From Diprion similis (taxonomy: Eukaryota > Arthropoda > Insecta > Hymenoptera > Diprionidae): a stretch of 64,000 bases of DNA. Below the pieces are notes generated by a model. It ran no database searches, had not been told where the DNA came from, and saw nothing but the letters and a program-made list of their open reading frames with translations. This document shows positions 49,184 to 61,935 of this stretch, in pieces. Numbering within the stretch: position 1 is the stretch's first letter; each line of letters starts with the position of its first letter. The position numbers and the translations under genes are program-made. The stretch covers positions 8,899,001-8,963,000 of the forward strand of contig NC_060105.1 of the NCBI RefSeq assembly GCF_021155765.1. Direction: 5' to 3'.

Positions 49184-52100
49184 CTACATAGATGGAAGTT
49201 GATACTTACGAGGGTTGCAGAGATGCGTGTATCGTCGCCATGTTTTGTGAGCCTCAAGCCGTAGTGGGTATTAGTGATTACTGATTAGTAGATTGAACCA
49301 ACAGTGAACACGCAGAAGGAGGTAGTGGGTGTTACTGGCTACGTAAACACAAATTAGTTACAAGCTACCTAGGATACGAGCTATTCAATACTTGTTACGA
49401 TAAACATAATGTGATACATGATATACGTGTTATACGTACACGTTGTAAGTATCGCCAAGCTATTAACGTGTTAATAAATAAATTAATTAACTAATATAAT
49501 AGAAGGCTCGCCGTGAATCCGCAAAAGAGCTGACTTTCATCGTTTTTTTTAAAACAAACTTCACTTTCGTCATCTTTTTCATCATCTATTTATTAATTCT
49601 TATATTCACCAAAGCTGCGTTTGCGGTTCGTCCGGCTTGCCTCGAAGTAAATTTACATCTACGTTTTTTTTTTTTTGTTTTTGCTATTCTACCACCAACA
49701 CCAATTATACTTACGTTTTGCTTTGGTTATAGGTATATTACACAATATTAGTTCGTACCTACGCCGTATGTACACGAATATTAGAAAATGTTATTCTGAA
49801 AGGATTTAGTACGGATGTCCTAATCCTAAATTTAAATGAAGGTGTGAAGGTGAAAACGGTGAGCCTGAGCCGAGATTTGTGTGTCTTATACCGTGTTTCT
49901 CTTTTCTGTTAATAATAAATTAATTATATTCGTAGATACGTATTGCTTTTTTTTTGTCTTTGATTTCTTTTTTTCTTTCCTTTTGAAAACGTGCCATTTG
50001 CTGCCACCAACATTTTGAAATTTTCTTTAACTAGTCGCAACGTTATTTTTAGAGCAAGTATAAGTACGTTTTACATACATTTTTTTAAATAAAATTTGGA
50101 ATCTCAATGTAAATAGATTCCGATTTAATTTCCTTTCTTTCTTTCTTTTTTTTATTTATATTGAATTTATTTTCATCACTTTTCGATATTACTGAACAAG
50201 TTCAAATTGGGTTTTAGATGATACGTGAGGTTGTCGCATAACTCAAAGCATCATGCATCTCTTTTTTTTTTTTTATTGTTAAAATAAACTGTAATTTGCA
50301 CCGACAGAGCCATTCGAGATAATCAGGAATTTCGAGGATATCACGAATCACTTATGAATGAATGAATGAATGAATTTAACTACACCCGAAGAAAAGGTTC
50401 CGGTTACGATTGCTGTTTCGATTTACCGCAGTTTTCTTTCTCGCGGAATTTCAAATTCCTGTGTAAAGTCGACACGAGTTATGAAAAATTGATGAAAAGA
50501 AAAAATGATTCGTTGTATCGGACTGTATAAATGTTGAAGTTTATAGTGGATATACTTCTGAAATTACTGTTAAACGAGTTAATAATATACCTGCGAATGG
50601 ATTGAAAGCAGTACATGAAATTAATTTGCAAATTTGATTCTTTTTCGGAAATGAAATCCCCCGGCTTCTGCCATCGTTGCCAAAAACCAGTTTCTTCGAA
50701 TGGTGAGAAGTGGAAGACCACGAGTGGAACGATTCACAAGTGAAAAGACATTGGTTGGTATAAACAAATTAAAAAATCTCAAACACGGAAATTTTCCCTC
50801 GAATTAGAAAATTCTCGAAATCCGTGCTCCGATCGTTCAATTACAGCTTATTAAAGAGTTTGGTTCGCCTAAAATCAATTCTTTTTGTCAGAGTCAGCAT
50901 GAGACAGTCGAACATTGAGTATTTTTGAAATTATTATATTCGGAAGCCGTGAACATCTCGTTGCAAATACCAGCCTGGAAAATACTAGGATTATAAACAA
51001 AACTTTAGTTATCGATGCTTAATTTCAAGCCGCTTAAAAACGGTCGATAATCTAGTAGCATTCCTCCGATTTCACTCTAAAATATGATTCACTTAATTCA
51101 GGAAACTAGATTTTCTACAAAGTTATAACTGAAACAGATTTACTTTTTTCTGAGCATTCAATTTGATATCGCAATTTGTAGATCATGATCAAAATGAAAA
51201 TTTAAATATTCAACAACGCCCAAATGGGAAAAAAGTCTTTCAGTTACAAAATTAGCATTAAAAATATACTTCCGAATAAAATAATCAATCGTAGAATCTT
51301 GAAATCGAACGAACCTATCAGATTTTTACCAACTTTCAAGCTATTTATCTTTTAGTATTTATAATATTTCCAGTATTTTCTGAAGAGATCTCAGTATCTA
51401 AAAAATAAAATAACTTCACGAAATCAACTCAACGCTCGACTTTCTCGTAACAAAATCAAAAATTTCCTTCGAACCAACCTGCTCAAAGTGTCATGCAGCA
51501 TTAGGATCTATATGGATAAAATTCATCCAGAACAGGCATAATAAATCCACGTGCGTTTCATGCTCCAGTTTTTATTTCCATGCAGCATTTTTCTCGAGTG
51601 GTATTTACCAAGAGGGTTTAAACTACTCGGTGGCAAGGAGGGGGTGAAAGGAGAGAAAGGGATGGAGAGATGAAGGGATGTTCTCAGTCAGCCGGGGTTT
51701 CGGAGGTGATAAAAACTGCTCGAGGATGATGGTGTAAGGGTGCCCGAAGCACCGGGGATGTAAAAAGGAGACGGAAGGGGAGAAGCGAGATACTCTTCGA
51801 GGAGGGCGTGGAGGACCTTCAGGAGGACCTGGAGGAGCTTACCCGCTTGCCGCGTTTCCCACGGGGGCCTTTCTCGCCGGGTAGACCGGGGGGCCCGGTC
51901 GGGCCCAATTCTCCCTTCTCGCCTTGGGCCCCTGCGTACCACGGACATCAAAAACATCACTATTTGATCCTCTCTCGGTTCATCGCCTCCCATTAATCAT
52001 ACCACAAACTACCGTTAAGCTAAGGGTGCAACAATTTTACTATTATTCATTATCATCGGTCAGGTTCGCTCAGCTATTCGTTACGGCTATATTATTACCC

Positions 52101-55100
52101 GCGTAACATGAGCTTGTTATTTTTCTCCCTCATTTTCTCAACCCTATCTTATATACCATCGATCTTCAAAGTGAAAAAAAGTGGAAAAAAAAAAAAAAAA
52201 AAATATCGTGATTAATATTTCACTGATATATATATATATACAATATTGAATTTCAAATATATATTGTGTATTATAAATATGCATATCCAATGAAACGTAT
52301 GGAAATTTATCTCGTTAAAACTCTTGAGATTGCAAGTGTATACTTATTTATAAAGTTTTCATGCAATCTATTCTCTGTGAATTTTCAATTTGAAAGAACT
52401 TTTTTAAGCTGGAATAAGAAAAATTTCTTGCAAAAGAAAGTCGACGGGTTTTTCTTCAACGAAAATTGGTACGAGTCTGACGCGATAGTCGAAACACGTA
52501 CAATCATTGTGGGCGTAAAAAAGAGCGTTTATTCTCTCTCTTCACGGTTCGGTAGAACGATTTTTAATATTTTTCATAGAATATAAGATATATTAGACAC
52601 ACGCGTTGCTGTACGCATCGATCGATATCAGCTTAATCGGAAATCTTCGAGATATTGCCCTGCAGGTAGTTTTTTTTTTATTATTAAACGATTATTATTA
52701 TTATTATTATTAGGTTATCTTCCACCAGAATTTATCCCCGTTATTTTCCCACCGGGAATTTATTGCTTTGCAGTGAGTTGTGTTTAAATAATATTTAACA
52801 GCGAGCAACGAACGAATAACAACAACAGCAAAGCTAACAATAATACATATCACTACAGAATTACACTATATCATATAATAGATCATATTTTTGCGACGTT
52901 ACCTGTTTACCAAACGCCAATTGCTTCCTTTTCGGCAACAAGAATCCCGGACTTATGATAAATTTCCTAGGTGAAGTGGTTCCTCGTTATAAGGCGATTA
53001 CGGGGCTGTAGGGGAAATCGATTCCCTCTTACCGAGCGAGATTTCGACACGTTTTCACAACTGATCCGGAAAACTTTTCACGACGGAATCGATCTTATAA
53101 CGAGAAACGACTGCACTCGTATAAACAATCTCTCTCATCTTACCGCGATTTGGTGATTTCTCGATGAAATTTGTCGATAAAGAAAATTGATAAAAACGTT
53201 AACTGAATAAAAATCAGGAGGGAATAAAAAAAAAAGGAGGCATAAAAAGATCGTATTAATAGACTTTACCACGTTTCGTGTATTACTATCATAGTTATTA
53301 CCTACAGAGTTAGATCTAGTCTTACTTATACTTAGACAAATGCAATCTGGAACTTAGACAATTGGCCAAAGTTCTAATTGGCTTAAAAATAGAATACTTC
53401 CAGGACCCCAAAGAAAATTTATGGATAGTTTCCGGGACTTTTGAAAGACAAGTAAAATTCAAGGACATTTCCAGGACCACTGGACACCACGTAAATGCTC
53501 GGATTTCTCTCAAGTCCTGTGGACTGGAGGATCTACGAGTAGCTCGACGGTTACCAAGCTGAGGTCTACCTTTGTTTATCATCTTTTATACGCGAACCGT
53601 GAAGCTTCCTCTGTGTATGGACTGACTTAAGGCCAAGTTATTTATGCCTTATAATCTATCATCTGTCTCTACGTTTTCGTCTCTTATATTCATACATACA
53701 CGTGTGTTGCAGTATGTATGAGGTATACAATATACGTATATCAGTTGAGGTATTCTGTTTCTTCCTGCATTTATCAAGCTATGTCAAGAGTGAAATTTCT
53801 CTCAAACATCAACGGATATAACCACCCTAGATAAATCGAGAATATATATTTCTAGGTGCACGAATATAAGTATAGACAAGTCTTTGGAATTTTTTTATTC
53901 AAAATTCCAACAAACAAATAGAAAATTCTGGACGTGGGTGAAATTGTTGCAAAATTTTTTTATTACAAGTCTTTGAATTGAAATTTTTCTAATGAAAATG
54001 ATGATTTTTGTTTTCATTCTACTACTGATTTTTTTTCCCTTCATTGTCTTACGTAATATCGAGAATGAAAAAAATTCAACAACTTTGAAATCTTTGCTAA
54101 TCTTTGTTAGCGAGTGAAAAACACTTGATTGAGTCTAATGAAACCTCATTTATCCGAATGAAACTAAGTAAATTATCAAATTTTGAATAGTTTTAGATAA
54201 GAAATTTGGAGATGTTTGACGAAAAGGAAGTTTCTTCAAGGAAGTAGAAAAAAAAAATGATAAAATCGACCCTCCTTGTTTCTCGGTCTTTATCCTCAAA
54301 CCGAAAACAACCGCTTCAATTTCGTTACGGCGTGATGAAAAGGCGGAAAATTTACTCACCGGGAGGTCCAGGAGGTCCAGGTGGACCCTCGATGATGCCC
54401 GTTGGGAACTCGTCGCCGTTTAGCTTCGTCGTTAATCCCCGATCGCCCTTGTCGCCTCTGTCACCCTGCGAACGAGAATTGGGAAGTAATGAAAGGTTAG
54501 GCGGGTATCAAGAGGCCCGTGAGAATGAATTTTAATTGGAACCGTAATTAGTTTTTCCTCTTGCTGGTTCGATTTATATTCTTATTTGTTTTTATTTGAT
54601 CGTTTACTTCTTTGTCGGTATTGCGATGAAGAACAATCAGGGGAATAGAAATGCAGAGAGATTGGACTGAGGTGAAAATCTGTTTTATAGAATTTCGAAA
54701 TTCGGCAAGGAGAAATGTGGAAAAATCTGAATTCATTCAAAACGGTGAGATAAGTGTGAACAAACGAAGTACAGAATCGTTAATAGTTGTGATCTTATTT
54801 TTTCTGACAATTGTACGTTTTGGATTTCTATACTTTGATATTTCTACGTTATGACCTTTCTATAGTTCGACCATCCACATTTAAAAATTCTATAAAATAG
54901 ATGGTTCTGTCTTTAAAAATTCTTCATTCTAATCCTTCTATTTTATGATTCTTATGATTCAAGCATAATGAAACAGAATAATAATGCATACGAGATTTTC
55001 TCGTTACAGTTAAAAAATGAATTATTTTTATTTGGTACCCAGAACTATGTTTTTTGCTTACGGTAAGAAAATGAAAATAATAAAGGACCTTAGAGTAACC

Positions 55101-56424
55101 ACAATCAGACATTTCTCCCAGTGTAGGACTTGAGCGAGATTATTTCAGCTCTTACATATAATAACGGTAAAAATTTATGAGCCTTGAATTAGTGAGCGTG
55201 TTTGGCCATTAGCAGCGAATCCCCGGGCGCAGTTCTGCATAATAATACTATATACTGCATCAACAACGAGAGAGAGAGAAAGAGAAGGGGATAAGTAGAG
55301 AGAAAAAGCGAGAGGATGAACAAAGTGGAGTGGATGAGGCCAAATGAGGAGTAAAAAAGAGGCAGCTGAGCTGACCAGCACTTGGTTAATTCTACCCAGG
55401 CTTCTCAAGAAGAGACGAGTGCTTTTTTAAATAAAGAATTTTTAAACCAATCTTCTTACGCTAATTGCTTAGTCGGTTAGGGGGGAGGGGGGGGGGGGGG
55501 GGGGGCAGAGCATCCCGGAAAAAACTTTCCCACGAAATAGCGGACGATTTCTTTTAATCGAAATAACGTTAATCTGCAGCGTCTAAACTGAACTGAATTT
55601 AAGGATATAGTAGAAATTATTTCTCTGTTGAATTATAATTATTTTATGCAGTACGGAGTTTTTTTTGCAAATTAGCAGAAAGAAACGAGGCAGTGAGATT
55701 AACGAAAGCTTTTAAAGCATTCTCGAACTCGTTTGATTTATTTTTTGACTGTCTTTTGATTTGGTTGCAATTAATGAAGCTTTTTATTCATCAGAAAAGA
55801 AGTCTCATCTCGTTAATTTCTCAAAGGAATATATTTTCATTCATTTCTTTAATATGTTTACTCTGAATAGATGGGATTTTTTTTTTTATCAATATATCGA
55901 AATTTCTTAATCTAAATAGAAAAATCGTTTCTAACGATTTCTGTTTGAAACTGAAAAATTTCTGTTGTTCACGGGATACGAAAGCTTCTTTCGATAATTG
56001 AAATTACGTTGAGGGTATAAGATCGTGCAGTTTTCGCGAACTCACCTTTGGTCCTGAAAGGCCTGGTGGTCCTGTGGGTCCGATGGGACCTATGGGTCCT
56101 GGCGCACCCCTTTCACCCGGAGGACCAACCTCGCCCGGTATTCCTTGCCGTCCATCGTGTCCCGGAACTCCTTCGGATCCTGGAGGACCCGGAGGTCCTG
56201 GTGGTCCTGGTTCTCCCGGTTCACCCTGTTTCGTTATTAATTTGTCAGTATTTTATCATCGAGTGTTAATCGGGGATTCAAGATCTTGTATTTTTCGAAA
56301 AATGGATTATCATGAACCGTTATTTTCGAGTTAAAATGAATTACGCGTCGGGATTTTCAGCGCCAAGATCATGGATCCCCTTTTTATCATTTTATTGGTT
56401 AGAATGATATTCACAGACCTTTAA

Positions 56425-56459
<35 letters not shown>

Positions 56460-59400
56460 ATTTGTTAGGTATATATAGAATTTGAGAACATTTCGAAATT
56501 CGAAGGTCAATTTTGATGAACCGAATTTATCGCTCACCGTGTATTTATAAATTATTTTGTGAAGCGTTGTGAGAATTAGTGAACGTAGAATGCCAAAGGA
56601 GATAGCTGCGTTAATAAAATATCTTGGCGTAAAGAAGTTACACGTTTTTTGTACGTTTGTTAAAGCTTCTATTTGAAAGTATCATACGTATTCAGTAATA
56701 ATATGTGTTAAAGTTTGAACAGCATTCGTGAGAATAAAGGATGTTTCGAATAGAATGGAATAAACGTAAGCTGGTATACGTAAACGTAGCAGAGAGAAGG
56801 GAAATTAAAGAAGATCGTAAAACACACCTGTTTATCATCGTAACCAGAAACCGAGAATTTTTCTATTGTACTCCCGCATGCGGATATAAAACTGGTTATT
56901 TTATGTTAGCTACATTTCATTTCTAGAGAGAATAAGAAAAATCATGTAAATTAGGAATGAAAATGAAAATGAAAGGAAGACAAATAAAATGAACAATAAA
57001 TATAAGCTCAAATATTTTACCGTTCCATTAATTAAGTTCAGAATTTCAGAGCAACATATATTACCACATATTCATGCGCAGTCATTTTTTTTTAAAGCGT
57101 ACACATATCATACAAAAAGAGGTAGGTACGCAGATAAATTCAGACATTTATCATGCGGGGAATGGAATTGGGAGGAAGAATTGTGGCCGTAAAATAGAAG
57201 AGGAACAAAACATAGAAGAGTGTTATTATACACGTGATATGTACAGAAAATGGGGTAGAAAAAAGAATCTAGCGGTCTTTGCCCGTCAGCATCGATTTTC
57301 CTGTTTGCAATACAGACGAACATTCTTCGGAATATTTGCGGGCTGCAATTTTGAATGTTTATTATCAAAGCAGGTACAAGCTATGGACGCGATAATTACA
57401 AGATTGAAGAAGATGTGGAGTTGAATTATTGTTTTTTTTTTTTTTTGTTGAGTATGAATTTTTGAGTTTTAGGTTCCATCAACGATTTTGCTTCGATGTT
57501 TGTAAATTCGGCAGTGAAAAATCTTGATAATTACGACGTGACTGAAGAGGCAAGTAAGTGTGACTTACTTTGAGGTGAATGACGGTCTCCGCCGAGATAT
57601 TAATCCCTCGATCTTGAAGTCCCTAGAAGTAGGTGAACTACAAGTAATAACCAAATAACCAAATCGGGATGTGGGATTAAACGAGAATGTACAATAACGC
57701 ATAACGGGATAATTGTTTGCAGGAATTGCTTATTAATCAACGGGGAAATAACAGGGGTGTAGTAAATTATTGGTAGATCCAACTCCGGCATGCCCAGAAT
57801 TATATATATAATATAATATATATACGTATACCTAGAGACTGTAAAACTCGTAGTAAAAACCATTACCAACTGAAATGCAATCGAGATAAAATAAATTGTA
57901 AGAATTAAGGGAGCGAAAATGTCACGCTTGGAATTTCAACTTTGACTCGATTGTCATATTAGCTTTCGTATTTCGGTCTTTCTTGCCAAGTCGAATCGTC
58001 GGATCCGCAAAGAAATGGCAACGTGACATTTTCGCGATCGTTGTATGTACACAGAGAGGGTATAAAATGTTCAATACACGATACAGGAGAACATTTACAC
58101 GAAGGTGGCAGAGCACTACACCGAAAGCACCGAACAACGCAACGTAATCACGTATAATGGATGAGTATTACCGAGAAAAAAATTTGTCAATAAATGCATT
58201 AATACAAGAACCAGAAGAAGAAGAAGAAGAAGAATGCGGGCAACTCGATCTCTATTATTGTTATACATTAATAAAAGTCCGGTTAAAGTAGGTCTGAATT
58301 AAATATATTCGGGGCGCGGCTAAGTTTTGGTGTGAATTGGTTTTCCTCCTTTAGGAACTCAAATCTAAAGTCATTTTTTAGCTCCAAAATTTCACGTTTT
58401 TTGCATTATTCTTACTTGGTTATTTGTCTAGAGTTCGCTTCCAAAGCTAATCGGTAGGGGACGAGTGAGTGAGAGGGTGAATAAATAAAATCCAGCAGGC
58501 CACAAAGTAATAAATTGACTGGCGCGTTCCTTATTAAAAAAATTAATCTAATAGGGAGATTTAGCAGTACGTCCTACCTACTCGAGCGCTCGATTCTAAG
58601 TGAATCGCGCGCGCGCGTGCGCCCGTTAGACCCCGTTTGCGCACAGCGCGCCACCATGCGGCTGGGTGCCCTCAAGAGCACAAGGTACCAACGGATCCGC
58701 GAGATTCGAGCGCGAATAATTCTCAAAAACTGCTTTCGATAATGAAAAACGACTTGGCCACCCTGTAGAGCGGAAAATTCTACATCGAATTATGTTCTTA
58801 TATGTCGAAAACTGAGTTGGGAATAAATTAAGAAAACAGAAATTTTACTTATCCACGGCATCTCAGGAGTTTTGGTCAAATAATTTCTTTATTCTCAATT
58901 TGTTAATCCGTCTCCGTTTCCTCTACACGATGTTCAAGTTATTTTTCAACCATCGATAGCGGTTTTTGAGAAAAATGCAAAAACGTGTAATTTGGAAAAT
59001 TACTTTAGATTCGAGTTCCCCAGGGTCGAATACCCCTTTACACAAAAACGTAACCATGTCCTGAGGTCTTTTAATTCGGGTCTACTTTGACTGGACTAAA
59101 GGAAAACAGTACGAAGTATATTCAGAAGTAAAGCACAGAGATTTTCCTTCTTCCCTTTTTTTTCTGCTTGAACAAAGAACGAAATGTAGATACACTATCG
59201 ATACGTCTATAATGCATGTCAACTTTAGAATGAAAATTTAGGTTTTTCTAGTTGCAGGGGTTTGATGGCCCGGGGTTACCTTCAGGGCGACGATTTCTGC
59301 ATAGCCAAGAGTTCCTCCGCGCAGCGTCGTCACCGATCTCTTTAACCCCAATCCCTGTGCATTCACCCGTAGGCAGGAAGAGTATTTATTTTCTTATTTG

Positions 59401-61935
59401 TCTCATACGTCATCCATCAGTCGGTATTTTCCTCAATTACAACTTAGTCTGGCCTATTTTCTCACCTAATTTTACTAATGATGGTGCTCTAATTTCGCGA
59501 AACTCTCTTGATTGCCACATAATTTACACTTTCGTAAAGTAATACAATTTTCTGCGGTTGAAATAATTAATAAAAATCAGGTATTGTATTAAAAAAATTT
59601 CTTTTCGCATCTTTTTCTTTTTTATAATATCTGTGAAAAACTTTGAATAACTTTAACTTTGATAAAATTTTCATTTCACAACATTTTCCGCAGACTTTAG
59701 AGAAATTTTGCAATAAATTTTTTTCAGAGATTGCCTAAAGGTTTAGAGAGAAATTTTCACCAAGAGGAGGTATTGCAGGTACTGTTTTAACGATGTGTGA
59801 AAATACGCTTTCAAAATGAAAAATAAAAATATCTCCGTACCGGGTTGTTATCAGTTCACTGATACGCTTTGATCAAAACTCGTTAGAGCAGCGAAAAATT
59901 TTCGGGATACAAGAATCTGGGTGAAATTATTCTGCGTAAATTTTTCACCATTATTATCGGCAAAAATTTTATAAAATTGACGACGAGAAACAAAAAAATT
60001 TCTTTTAGAGAAAAATGAGACGAATATGAACAAAAAAATTCTCAGAGGGTGTCGGTAAAAAAGGTTCAATATATTTGAACATCGAGAATCGCACAGAACG
60101 ATATTAGAGATATTTGCAAAAACGTGTAAGTATCCTTCGACCACCGACGTAGAAAAAGACCAATTTTATTGAAGCGACGGAGATTTGGATAAGAAGTGAT
60201 AAAAGGTCGATCCAAATATGTGAAAATATGAGTGGAAAAATGTCTTGTGAAAAACAAATTTCGCCTAGAAAGCAGCGGAGAATATGAAAAAACGAAAAAA
60301 GTGGTTATAACACCGCCTTTTTCACGCGACGTTCGTATTCGGAGTGAATCACACAAGTCTTTGGGCATACGTGTTACGGATGGATCGGGTGTGAAAATCG
60401 CGCGGAAGAATATTTTGCGAAAAGAATGAAAACCGAGTTTATCGCACGAAGCCTGAAGTTGGTTACATGCGTATCCAATACTCTTTGAATAACAAGTAGA
60501 ATATTGACTCACGTCGCGTGTCTCGGCGTATAAAGTCTCGTAACTATATACAAGAGGACACGTATAATGCCGCAGCGAATATGATCGTACATCCGATATT
60601 GTTACCTTTGCATGTGTATATTATATATATATATATATACACGCGAGTGTATCGTTCTATTCGAGTTTCAGGATGTATCGGGGTACAGTCCAGTGAGAAA
60701 TGTGTAGAATTAGAAAAGTGACGATAGAAGTGAAACTAATGTCGAGATTGAATTGAAAAGAAATTGAAAAGCATTTTTTATTTATTTAAAAAGTATTAGG
60801 TTTGCGAACATATTTTTCAGAAATTAATTATAACGAATTTTTTATTACTTTACACGTGATTTTCTGTGCATTGAAGAGTGAGATGAATATTCATGTATTT
60901 CTTCCATTTGTTCGTAATATTTTTACGATTAATTGATGAATTGATGAAGAAATTCATCTCGATTAAGCGAATTGATTTAGAAAAAACAAGATTTAAGGAA
61001 ATTAGCTGTAGTAAATGGAAACTGATCGAAAGATGCGTTTTCGGTATAAAAAAAAAAATTCATCGGATGACGTGACAGCTTGTAAGGTCCTCGAAAAATC
61101 CAAAATTGTTCATTGAAATTGATGATTGATTCCCGATCAATTTATCCTGCGTTTAGAAGGTATCCTTTCACGCCTCGAATTCGGCTCACTTCCATATTTC
61201 TAACCCTCGTTGTTATCATCTCGCTTTGTTTCGGCACTACTTTGCTCGGACTGTACGCTCAATACATCCTTAAGTGGTAATATCGCGTAGCAAACTGCGA
61301 TACGCGAAAGCGAAATACGCGAGGATACATTCGTATAAAGATATCACAACGCCCTCCGAGAAATAGGGACAATTTCGTTTCCCTCGTTATTATTCGTCTG
61401 GCTGGAATCACGTTTTCGACTTTTCATCTGGAGTGACAATCAATGTTTTAGGATAATATAGGACTCTTACTCGACACCGGATCGCAAAGCATTACCACTT
61501 GAATCAAGCTGGTCGATGAGATAACTTTTGAATTTCTCTCGACGTTTTTTCGTGACAAAGATTCTCGAAATGAAAAAAGCAAACGAATTTAAATTGTTTG
61601 TTGTTGTTCCTTGGCAACATTTATTTTTCTTACTGTGGTAATAGAATGCCATCAGAGTACTGAAGCAAGGAAATGGAAGGGAAAGAAATTTGTGTCACCC
61701 CGGAGAGAATAAGGAGGGGCTGCCTCGGGGTTGATAGATACCTTTACAGCCGAGAAGACGTCGAAACCAGGATTGCCCAGGTCTCCTTTCTGCCCCTTGT
61801 CACCAGGTCTGCCCTGAAACCAGATCGCAACGTCTCTAATGAAATTTATTCGCAAACAAGGAGAAATGCGTTGTCTATTTAAATCCACGACTGTCTTACC
61901 GGATCTCCTTTCGGCCCGTCCAGTCCGATGGGACC
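33441..61935 (-). CDS. Non-fibrillar collagen alpha chain, C-terminal 540 residues (5' end outside window)
   Basis: Twenty-one minus-strand exons, 5' to 3': 61900-61935, 61742-61813, 59280-59354, 57569-57622, 56046-56225, 54360-54465, 51843-51931, 47470-47605, 46972-47060, 46637-46726, 46507-46551, 46218-46253, 45446-45550, 45201-45245, 44678-44740, 36584-36610, 35942-35995, 35695-35721, 35265-35300, 34144-34278, 33441-33563. They total 1623 bases in one frame. Most encode Gly-X-Y triplets, and most exons start at Gly and are multiples of nine bases. Non-triplet interruptions include [21 protein letters not shown] and the whole 59280-59354 exon. After the last triplets comes a Cys-containing piece ([17 protein letters not shown]) and an acidic tail ([14 protein letters not shown]). 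There is no NC1, endostatin or fibrillar propeptide. This suggests a membrane-associated collagen (CG42342, or collagen XIII/XXIII/XXV-like), which is inference because the N-terminal anchor is not in the window. Confidence 0.95.
34499..34541. repeat. (TA)n microsatellite
   Basis: About 21 TA units with one phase slip, in the intron upstream of collagen exon 34144-34278. Confidence 0.9.
36146..36211. repeat. (TA)n microsatellite
   Basis: More than 30 TA units with one TG near the end, in a collagen intron. Confidence 0.9.
37752..37812. repeat. TCA/TCG trinucleotide repeat
   Basis: About 20 mixed TCA, TCG and CCA units. It reads as an Asp/His or Ser run in some frames but lies in an intron. 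Confidence 0.85.
38046..38085. repeat. (TAA)n microsatellite
   Basis: About 13 TAA units in the large collagen intron. Confidence 0.85.
39426..39446. repeat. (ACGT)n microsatellite
   Basis: Five self-complementary ACGT units; a perfect palindrome in every register. Confidence 0.8.
39651..39666. repeat. 16-nt C tract
   Basis: Sixteen C followed by GCCCC and a T run, in the large collagen intron. Confidence 0.85.
44117..44484. mobile_element. TA-flanked inverted-repeat MITE in collagen intron
   Basis: The left end after TA reads GAGAAGGGTGGGGCAAAGTGG; the right end before TA reads CCACTTTGCCCCATCCTCCCC. This is a 21-bp imperfect terminal inverted repeat with TA on both sides, as expected for Tc1/mariner-type insertions. 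A second inverted copy of the core (GGGGACCACTTTGCCCC) lies about 65 bases inside the right end. It has no coding capacity. Confidence 0.75.
47681..48156. mobile_element. Foldback element in collagen intron
   Basis: The left end reads CACTCGTGGGCTGGGG then TTGAAGTTCCGAATTTGAAA. The right end, read on the other strand, gives CACAAGTGCGGGCCGGGA then TTGAAATTCCAAATTTGAAA. The arms are imperfect and over 35 bp, around about 400 bp of AT-rich sequence without coding capacity. No clear target duplication was seen. Confidence 0.65.
49143..49179. repeat. (AG)n microsatellite
   Basis: About 18 AG units in a collagen intron. Confidence 0.9.
52975..53112. repeat. Imperfect 138-bp inverted repeat
   Basis: The left arm AGTGGTTCCTCGTTATAAGG pairs with AAGATCGATT-side sequence whose reverse reads AGTCGTTTCTCGTTATAAG at 53087-53112, with CTCGTTATAAG shared exactly. 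It is probably a small foldback element or the decayed ends of one. Confidence 0.5.
55480..55505. repeat. G-rich tract
   Basis: Twenty-five G broken by one A, in a collagen intron; G-quadruplex-capable. Confidence 0.9.
56428..56457. repeat. (AG)n microsatellite
   Basis: About 15 AG units in a collagen intron. Confidence 0.9.
58276..59097. mobile_element. 0.8-kb foldback DNA element with GC-rich core
   Basis: The left end AGTCCGGTTAAAGTAGGTCT is matched at the right end by AGACCC...GTCTACTTTGACTGGACT (read as its reverse complement). Internal stretches also pair: GGAACTCAAATCTAAAGT at about 58354 with ACTTTAGATTCGAGTTCC at about 59004, and ACGTTTTTTGCAT with ATGCAAAAACGT. The arms extend over about 130 bp. 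The core has a CpG-rich patch near 58600-58680. TAAA occurs at both outer borders and may be the target duplication. No transposase frame was seen. Confidence 0.75.

Larger units (their letters stand above)
47606..61741. other. Collagen introns of the 5' half seen here
   Basis: The exons in this stretch are short and far apart (47605 to 51843, 51931 to 54360, and so on). The spaces hold four foldback or inverted-repeat elements, AG microsatellites and G tracts. An apparent minus-strand ATG exon with a GTAAGT donor near 49210-49240 does not match the phase of its neighbours. No other gene was recognised. Confidence 0.6.

Noticed and set aside
49196-49260. Minus-strand ATGGCGACG exon-like segment with a GTAAGT donor
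   Set aside because: Its phase fits neither the preceding (51843) nor the following (47605) collagen exon, the only acceptor leads to an early stop, and no other gene is nearby.
51688-51993. Long minus-strand open frame overlapping a collagen exon
   Set aside because: It is a different frame over the Gly-X-Y exon 51843-51931; the collagen frame has matching phases and splice sites on both sides.
58655-58740. GCCACCATGCGG strong start context opening a 28-codon frame
   Set aside because: It lies inside a foldback element with no continuation, and the match to the start consensus is probably chance in a CpG-rich core.
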